From positions 94,175,867 to 94,239,866 of the forward strand of contig NC_084760.1 of NCBI RefSeq assembly GCF_028858725.1: a stretch of DNA of 64,000 nt, written 5' to 3'. The notes below the pieces were generated by a model, which was given only the letters and a program-made list of their open reading frames with translations, searched no databases and was not told the DNA's origin. Position numbers and translations under genes: made by a program. Positions 56,300 through 64,000 of this stretch are shown in pieces. Position 1 is the stretch's first letter. Each line of letters opens with the position of its first letter. The stretch is from Colius striatus. Taxonomy: Eukaryota; Chordata; Aves; Coliiformes; Coliidae.

Positions 56300-56803
56300 A
56301 GTACTGATTTCAATTCTGGGCTCCCCAGCTCAAGAGAGGCAGGGAACTTCTGGAGAGAATCCAGCACAGGACCACCAAGATAATCAGGGGACTGGAGCTT
56401 CTTTCATACGAGGAAAGGCTGCAGGAACTGGGGCTGTTTAGCCTGGAGGAGACAGAGAGGAAACTTGGTCAACACTTATAAGTACCTAAAGAGTGGATGT
56501 CAGGAGGAGAGGGTGACATTTCTTTCTGTAGTATCCAGCGACAGGATAAGGGGTAGTGGACATAAGCTGGAAGACAAAAAGTTCCACTTAAACACAGGGA
56601 AACACTTCTTCCCTGTTCAGGTGAGGGAGCCCTGGCACAGGCTGCCCAGGGAGGGGGTGGAGTCTCCTTCCTTGGAGGTCTACAAACCCACCTGGATGCA
56701 TTCCTGTGTGACCTGATCTAGGTAGACCTGCTTTAGTGGTAGGGTTGGACTAGATGATCTCTAAAAGTCCCTTCCAGCCTCTACCCTTCTGTGATTCTGT
56801 GCG
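56300..56803 (+). mobile_element. CR1 fragment, about 500 bp, sense
   Basis: Runs from CAATTCTGGGCTCCCCAGCT to CTACCCTTCTGTGATTCTGT, a decayed terminal repeat. ORF2 C-terminal remnants are visible, for example LPREGVESPSLEVYK near 56642-56690. It is a close relative of the 51345-51860 copy. Confidence 0.93.
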
Positions 56804-57959
56804 AAATATTCATTTTGCTAAGACCCTCAAGATGGTTGGGAAGCAGGGGATATGAAGAAGCAGAAGATGAAGAGGATGAAATTAGTGATGCTGAACTGTC
56901 TGTGACTGAAGATGGAATAAAGAGCTGGTGAAGTTAGTTGGGATCTGAGAAAACAATTAGCATCAGAAGGACTTTGGTGCAGAAGTGGTAACAGCTGACC
57001 CTGCAAGCATTCCTTGAAGCCCTCAACTTCCTTTCTCCTGCACCTTGGAGGCCCCACGTCTGACAGAGGGATGGGATGAGTGGAGCAGGAACTTCTCCCT
57101 GTCTTGCATATGGAGCCTGATCCTGCAAATGTTCCCAGAACCTGGGATTAAGGCTTTCCTAGAAGACTTGGAGGCTGTGGTTTTGGTGCCTGTGTCTCAG
57201 CAAACCCATGCTGCAGTGTGATATAGGAGACTGGGAGAGTTCATGGCCAGTTTTGGAATAACCAAACCTCCCTCACCCTCTTTGGCTGTGCCTCAGGTCT
57301 CTACCAGAGAAACTGGTGCAATTAATACAGAATAATTAAAACAAAGAAAGAAAATAGAGAGCATATTATTCCCAAGCCTCATGCATGCCTGAAGGGGAGA
57401 AGGCTGGGTTTGACCCTGGTTGTGAGCAGCCCCCTGGCTCATGCATACACCAGTGATTTTTAATTTTGAGGTTTTTTCTTATTACCATGCAGTTCATGAA
57501 GCAGGGAGCAACCGTGTTATTCCTCAGCAAAACCTCTGACCATAGGCTGCAGAGTCACAGGCATCTCTTAGGCAAGGGTGCCCCAGCAAGGGACTGGTGT
57601 GCTGGCTCTTGCTGTCACCATCAGTGAGATAGTGACCCTTTCTCAAAAGAGTCCTTCTCCCAGTACCTTACAATCAGGGAGGCAGGTTTAAAGCCCATCA
57701 AATGTTGGGACCATTTCTCTGGTGAGGGGTTGCCGACTGTTTTGGGGGTTATCCTGATAGCCTTACCACTTGTCATTAGGATCTCTTTGCTACAGAGTTG
57801 GAGCTGAAACATTTGACTATCATCTGGCAATTGCTTACTACAAGTACCTTATCCTGTGGCACCTATGGTAGCTTCACTTCTTCAGTCCCAAGGGGTGGGA
57901 TACACACGTGGACCCAAGGCACAGCAGCCGTGTCAGAATGAGTTTCCCAAGGCCCTCAG
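56804..57959. other. Flank, no feature recognised
   Basis: No convincing exon. Minus-strand frames of 64-76 codons around 56827-57128 and a 69-codon frame at 57621-57830 lack motifs and splice context. Confidence 0.4.
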
Positions 57960-58110
57960 TCAAGATGCCCTGTGCAGCCCTGGGTGCTTGCTGCCAGCGG
58001 TGCCTGTGCCAGGAGTGCCTGGGCCAATGGTGCTGCCAGCATCACCTGGGCCAGCCATGCCTGTGCCAGCAGTGCCCAGGCAGTGTCCCCTGCCCACGGT
58101 GGCACTGAGG
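57960..58110. repeat. GC-rich imperfect minisatellite
   Basis: Diverged units of about 20-30 bp around TGCCTGTGCCAG, CAGTGCCCAGG and CTGGGCCAGC recur five or six times. In one frame they read as Val/Pro/Gly-rich repeats, in another as Cys-rich and in a third as Ala/Ser/Trp-rich. All three plus frames are open here (57856-58131, 57908-58108, 57972-58196), which reflects composition and not coding. Confidence 0.6.
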
Positions 58111-58199
58111 CCTGTTTATGTTGTCTGGTAGTGACATCTAGAGGCTCCCTGGCCAGAGCTCCTCTCTCTTGCTGCTCGCATGCTGCTGGCAGCTAACCT

Positions 58200-61100
58200 G
58201 CTCCTCACAGAACCCCTGGGAAGCCCAATCACACCCTAAGGGTGAAGGACTGCAAGATCTAAATCCAAGCTCCTTCCCTCACCTTCCTTCCCTAAATTGC
58301 CATGGGAAGAAGTGTGGTTGTAGCACCTCGAGGGAATATTCTATTGCTTCTGGAACTGATACCAGACTCCAGAGATTTCTCATTTGTAGACCCCTCCTCA
58401 GACTCCTTACAGTTCTACCCTTCTTCATCTATAGGCCCCAAATCTCTATCCTCATTTACTATTTCATACAAGTTTGATTTGGACTTTGAGTGATAAATGA
58501 TGAGCTGCAAGTAAGGGGTTAAAAGTGTTTAAAAGCACCAGTACCTGCTTATCTGTTGTGTAGACACCTGTGAGCAGGAGGCCTTCAAAATTAGCCCAAG
58601 ACATGGCCTACGGAGGGAGCCTTAGGACAGCAAGACAGTTCTGGTTTGGCTATAAATTGTAGGACCGAGCAGACAGTTTCAAAACAGTTTCAGCAAGGCC
58701 ACAGTGCCCAAAAGAAGATAATAGCTTCATTCCTCTGTAAGATAAATAAGGAATGTTCTTTCATTTTTCAGGGTACACGTTAGGTGGAGCGATACCCTGT
58801 GCACTCAGCACTTGCAATACAGGAATGTCAGCATTCTAAAGAGCAAAACCTGTTTTGGAGAGTGCTTTCCTTTTACAGATTTCAGTAACAGAATCCCAAA
58901 GGTTTGAGGGAGCCAGCCCATGTCTCTTCCCTGAGAGACCAACTAGTTCACATGAGGCTGATGCTGATTAATCGATACATACAGTTTGCCAGTCTAGAAA
59001 ATGTTATTTCCTTGCTTAATATGCCATACATTTGACTTGATGCCATCAAACTGCCACAGAAACACCTCTGTATTGAGGCTGGCTGTACAAGATAAAAGAT
59101 TATTTTGCAAGAAGCATCATGTATTTAAAAGAAATGCTTTGAAGAAAGAGGGGTAGATATACCATCTCCATAGGCTGAATTGTTCAACCCGTTGCTGAAG
59201 GCATCTCCTGAAGCATTCACGGAGTTGTAGCTGAAATGTCTGCCATGGAGAGAGATAGGAAACATTATTGCCCATGTGAGGAGAACTTGATATGCAATAG
59301 AACATGCATTCACTACAGCAATGAAACATAGGCTTTATGAGTCAGTCAAGCAAATTGGAAACAGACTCCTAGCTTGAAACCAGGGAATGAGCAGGCTGGT
59401 GGAGTGGAGTTCTTCCACCATACTCACCCTGTGAACTATCTCACACTTGGAAATATTCAAGAGAAGGGTTAGACCAGGCCTTTCCTGAAATAAAAAATCT
59501 CTGCATGATAAAATGGGAAATGCAGACAGAATGAGAACAGCCAGACAGAAAAACAAGGCAGGAGCAGCATAAAGGCACTATGATGAAGACTCCTGCCACC
59601 TCCATCCTCTTGCAATGCATGATCCTTCATGTTGCCTGGATGAGGCTAAACATATCCCAGTGGATGTTGGAGCTGAGATTAGGGGCTGTCAAGCCAAGCC
59701 CACCAAATGAATGTACACCAAAATACATGTCCCCAATCCTTCCCCCCAAAAAAACCCCAAACATTAAAACATTCCAAACCTGCTTCCTTCATTTAGCAGC
59801 ATTCTCTTGGAGTGAGGATGAAGACAAAGCCCCATAAAAGTGTCTTTGGAGGTGTGGAGAGCAAGGGGGCACACAAATCTTGCCCCATACCACCGCCATC
59901 TCTTTCTGTGCCCTCTGTGCTTTCTGTAGGGGTGGTGGCGTGGGTATTTGTTGCCATCTCCATGGCTGTGAGAGGGTTCCTTCCATGAATGCTAAATCCA
60001 CATCTAGAGTGAAGGAGATCCCGCAGGTAGGGTTAGAAGACCAAGCCCCTCCATAGACCCCACAGTCTTTGCAGAATGACAGGCAGCTGCCTACTGGCAT
60101 GACCATACCATAGGCCTTGACAGGCTGTCACAGGCACATGGTGGTGGATGGCACCCCCTCCAGCCACTGAAGTCCAAGCACAGCCAAGGGCCTTCAGGAG
60201 AGAGGCAAAAGGAGGAAAGCCATCCCTGCCAGCAAACCCAGGACAGTGTCCTCCCTGCTGCTGTTGCTGTGTGTTAGATCCATTCCTCCCTTCCCTCTAA
60301 TTATTTACTTTGTTTGCTTGCTGAAGAGGAATTGGTCTGCAATGATTGCTCCCAGCTCAGCGCAGGGAGAAATGCAGAGACAAGCTCGGAAGCAGTGCTG
60401 TGGGGTGAGCTTTCTCCATCAGCCTCAGATTACACGGCCTGAAACTCCTTCTCTGTATGTCTAAGGGACACAAGTTCCATCTCCATCCAATCAACAGGAA
60501 GATGCTTTGTTTACTAGTGATGTGTGTGATCTGTAAGACCTAAACACAGTCATTAGCCCTTGGAGCTTCTAACCTGTCTTGGGGTGGTTTCTTCCTTCCC
60601 CAACCTAGCATCCTGCCTGCTCTAGAGCTCAGAGGTGACAGAAGATATGGAAAAACCCACAAATTGTCAGGTTGTCTCATTTTTACTGAATAGCAAGAAG
60701 AATGGTTAGAGGAGAATAGCAGCTGTGAGTGCTGTTTTTTTGCTTTTTCAAATACCTTATTTTTCTCTTAGGCACTGGCATAAAACCTTCCCTTTTCACT
60801 CTTCCATCAAATGAAACTGAGGGATTTTTTTTCCCCTCCATTGAAAAGAGAAATATTTTCAAGCTTTTAGGGCAAACTGCAATCAGTAATGGCCAGCACA
60901 ATGTTGCACTGCTGTGCTTCTCAGCAATAAAAGTTAGAAAATAAATTGGACGCCTGCCATGAAGGCCACAGATGTCATTGGTTTCCACTGAGGTCCCTCA
61001 GCCAAGGCCTGACAAACACCAGCTGAGAGTGTTTGTTAGGAAGCCAAAGGAGCATGATGTATCACGGGGGATTTGTATGTGGTCTTCTAGGCTTTTCCCA

Positions 61101-63319
61101 CCAGATAGGGTATGTGATCTCAGGAAAAACATGCAGAGATCCTGGTCTGTCAGAAACACTGAGCTTCAATGATACAAGCTTAGGCCAACTGCAGCCGTCA
61201 GGCTTTGCATCAGACTTTTCATTGCAGCTTCCTCTTTGCAACAGGTACAGCACTTTTGTCCCTGCAAGCGGTGAAGGAAGGGGCTTAAACATTAAATTAA
61301 GTCAGCTTGTGTAACACTATGAGCCTCTAGGGGGGAAGGACAGATAAAATTTCATGCTAAACATTATAGCTTCTGTATCATCTGCTGTCTGGTTTCTCAT
61401 TAAAGGTAGCACAGAGGCACTTTTGACTTTTAAATGGTCTTTGTAACACTGAGCATTTCAAACTGCTCATTTAGGTGTTGGCTCTGGCCTGGCAGGAGGT
61501 TGACATCATTTGTCTTTCCCAAAAGGAAACAACAGAAATTATCCCTGAATTTTGATGAGGCAGGAGGAAATCCCATGGCATGACTGCTATAAAGAAATTG
61601 GATCCAAGGAGTCCGAAGTTGAGCATATGTGGGCTGGTATTGGGCTTGTGTACGAAGTAGCAAAGGCAGCAGTGTCTGTGCCACCACTGGAAGTTGCTCA
61701 GTGCACCAACCCCTCCAGCAAGTGCTAGAACAAAAGGTGGTGGCAGAGATGCTCTGAGCATGTTTCTGTGTCTCACTGCCCTGAAACAAAACCATGGGAA
61801 CTGGAGAAGGTCGGTGTTGCACTTCACACCAGCCAAGCAGGAAGGAGCCAAGAGATCTTGGCGTACTCCTGCGTGACAAACTGGGTCACCTTATCCATGG
61901 GAAAGAGTGTTTCCTGCAGGCTCAGACTCTGATCCTGCTGCTGACAGGGTCAACCTTGTGGTGGACCTACAAACTCCATTTCCCTGCAGGCATTAACAGG
62001 CAACTTACCTGACAACTTTATGCTAACAAATGCTGGGAAACAACGTTTTTGGCTCAGCTCTTTAAGCAGGCAATGAATCCAGCTGTCCTATTTAATGTTC
62101 AGTTAATGTGAACAAGTCCTAGAAAAGGCAGACATCTGCAATCACTCATCTCTGCTGCTGAGACATCAAGGCATGACATTGCAGGCTCTTCTTTATAAAA
62201 AGAGGACCGTATTTAAAGCTAAATTCAGAGTACAGGGTAGAGAAATCCTGTTCCCATTAAAATGCATTTGTGAAAAATGCTGGGGTTTTACCCTGGTGCA
62301 ATTTCAGTCTCAGGTTTTATTGCTCATCTCCTCCCCAACGCTGGGGGAGCATCATACTGCTGGACACTAGTCATGTCCAAGAGGCAACAGGCTGAGCAAA
62401 CAGCTTTACTTTGCTGAGCTGGAAGTGCCAAGTTGGGAAGGGACATTGCCAGAAACTGCTTGCAAAGCTGCTGAAAGGTTCAGGAAACGGTGTTATCCAT
62501 GCTGCGCTGTGGCAGCTGTGGCCCTGGGATGTACCCTCCGTGATCCTGGGCTGGTGGTGGGTTGGCACACATTCCCACTGACCTACATTGGAAGGATTCA
62601 TCAATCACACATGAAAAAACCAATCATTTCTTTAATGAACAGACTGATGTTACTGAGATGGTGATTTTGTATGAGATGCTAAGCTAGAACCTTTGGATAT
62701 TTCAATACAATAATGTACTTCTAAGGTAGCATTAACAAAAAATAACTGGCATGAGGCTTTTACACAAGTATTCATGGCTTTCAAGGCACTTGGATGAATT
62801 GATTCTGTTGTCCAGGTAGGAAAACTGAGGCATAGAGGAGTTGTTTATTTCTCTAGTCACACATTAGGTCAATAAAGGTGCCAGGATTTCCAAAACTCCC
62901 TTTTACTTTGACTGAACAACAGGAGAGCATTTAGAAAGGCCTGAGGCCCAAGAGTAACCTGTGGTAGAAAGTCAGCAGTAGAAATTTTTAGGTCAGGAAC
63001 AGATTGTATCTCTTTTTTGACAAGATACATTCTGATTAGATGGAGACTTTGTTAACCCAGGGATGTGCCATCTCATATATAATACACAAGTTCAGGTGGA
63101 TGGAGCACAGTGTTCTCCTTAGTCAAGCCCTTAGTCATGTTGGCTGTCACCAATCACCTCCTTATTTTCCATTTACCTTAGTGTAGTTTCCAGGAGGATC
63201 TTTCCAGGCACAGAGGTGATACTGACTGGTGATATTGACTCATGATAATCCTCAAGGAAGCCAAGTTTTCCCAGGATGCTTTTAACCTGGCACATTTCAG
63301 CAAAGAAAAGAACAAACCT
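58200..63319. other. Downstream intergenic sequence, no gene recognised
   Basis: About 5 kb without a recognisable exon or clear CR1 copy. The largest open frames (minus 61430-61879 of 149 codons, minus 59789-60106 of 105) carry no domain I know. Around 61850-61900 there is a faint CR1-like phrase (AGAGATCTTGGCGTACTCCT), too short to call. Confidence 0.4.
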
Positions 63320-63341
63320 GGGGCAGGGTGGGGAGGGAGGG
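63320..63341 (+). repeat. G-quadruplex-forming motif
   Basis: Five G tracts of three or four G with loops of one or two bases (GGGG CA GGG T GGGG A GGG A GGG) satisfy the usual G4 rule. Confidence 0.8.
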
Positions 63342-63496
63342 AGGAATGTCATTTATGTATAAACCTGCTGGGAGGGAATGAAGATGAGGAAGACAGGCTA
63401 TTATCAAGAGTGCCCACTGAGAGCACCACGGGCAACAGGAGCAAACTAAATCACATGATAGTCCACCTGCATGTGAAAAAAAAAGTTTCCTATCAG

Positions 63497-63685
63497 AGTG
63501 GTAAAACACTGGCATGGGCGGTCTAGGGAGGCTGTAGAGCCTCTGTCCTTGGCAATATTGAAAACCTAAGGATACATACTCTTGGATGACCTGCTCTAGG
63601 TGAGCCTCCTTGAGTCCATGTGGAACTAGCTGACCTCCACTAGGACTAGAGGTCCCTTCCAGCCTCTACTGTCCTATGTGGTGAC
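63497..63685 (+). mobile_element. CR1 3' fragment, sense, diverged
   Basis: GTGGTAAAACACTGGCATGG, then GGATGACCTGCTCTAGGTGA, then AGGTCCCTTCCAGCCTCTAC follow the CR1 3' order at lower identity. The tail (TGTCCTATGTGG) is decayed. Upstream sequence from about 63398 may belong to it. Confidence 0.75.
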
Positions 63686-64000
63686 TGTGCTCTGCTTACA
63701 CTCCTAAAGCACCTCAACTCAGCCCTGATGCCCACTGCGAAGGATGCTGGCACAAGAGACCACCCAAACTCCCTCACCCTGCACTCCTCTGAGCTGTGGG
63801 CAGCAGCAGCAGAGGCTCTGTGTCCCTGCAGAACCACGTCCAGCAGCTGCTGCCCAGTGCGTCTCTGCTCCTCTGGCCAACAGCCTCCCTTGGGCCGCCC
63901 ACCCTGCATGATGACACTCCAGGGACACCTGAGCACAGCTCAGCCACTCACAGCAGGCGTCTTTCTGAAACTCTCATGAGGAACAGACAAGTTCCCCTCT
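63686..64000. other. GC-rich window end, no gene recognised
   Basis: GC-richer sequence with open frames on both strands (minus 63646-63936 of 96 codons, plus 63728-63979 of 83). No motif or splice site decides between them; probably composition. Confidence 0.35.

Noticed and set aside
61430..61879. 149-codon minus-strand open frame with a second minus frame overlapping it
   Set aside because: Two frames are open over the same bases and neither has a recognised domain. A faint CR1-like phrase near 61855 suggests old repeat-derived sequence.
52000..64000. Expected neighbour gene LCLAT1 (tail-to-tail with CAPN13 in mammals) in the downstream flank
   Set aside because: None of the acyltransferase C-terminal coding sequence I remember could be recognised on the minus strand. 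If the synteny holds, the gene lies beyond the window.
1..64000. CRISPR arrays, bacterial operons, phage or endogenous retroviral proviruses, tRNA or rRNA genes
   Set aside because: No direct-repeat arrays, ribosome-site-linked genes, paired LTRs, or cloverleaf or rRNA signatures were seen. The window is ordinary intron-rich avian sequence.

Overview
The window is vertebrate, almost certainly avian, nuclear DNA. It carries one complete spliced protein-coding gene in GT-AG exons of 27 to 237 bp, and about a dozen CR1 LINE fragments. Several of the CR1 copies end in the bird-typical ATTCTATG-type tail. I see no bacterial-style operons, CRISPR arrays, rRNA or tRNA genes, and no recognisable provirus. 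Most long open frames in the window are chance frames in introns or retroelement remnants.

The gene is a plus-strand calpain, which I call CAPN13 (calpain-13). I could assemble it from a TATA-type promoter (about 2270-2405) and a non-coding first exon ending at 2455, through an ATG at 7082, to a TAA at 51020-51022. The 21 coding exons join in frame into 686 codons plus stop. Ten exon lengths (70, 119, 134, 86, 75, 37, 58, 69, 79 and 117 bp) are, as I remember them, those of the conserved classical-calpain gene structure. The protein runs: short variable N-terminus; protease core PC1-PC2 with catalytic Cys105, His260 and Asn284; a C2-like (CBSW) domain; and a penta-EF-hand domain ending in a calpain-type W-L-x-L-x-M-Y-T tail. 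Two EF loops (571-582 and 601-612) have canonical ligand spacing.

Layout: 1-2270 is upstream flank with a rearranged CR1 copy at 1086-1832. 2270-2455 is the promoter and leader exon. 2456-7069 is the leader intron. 7082-7318 is coding exon 1. 7319-17621 is the largest intron (10.3 kb). 17622-29614 holds the protease-core exons. 31071-34548 holds the C2-like exons, including a short exon 11 that begins 31 bp after a CR1 tail. 36109-51022 holds the linker and EF-hand exons. 51023-64000 is 3' UTR or flank with CR1 copies, several poly(A) signals, a CpG-enriched patch with an unassigned minus-strand ORF (55393-55791), a GC-rich imperfect minisatellite (about 57960-58110) and a G-quadruplex motif (63320-63341). 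No second gene could be identified downstream; the 3' neighbour known in mammals (LCLAT1) was not recognised here.

No undescribed molecular system is evident. The points most worth checking are the CR1-adjacent splice acceptor of exon 11, a likely intron in the 3' UTR, the unassigned CpG-rich ORF at 55.4-55.8 kb, and the internal inversion in the promoter-proximal CR1.
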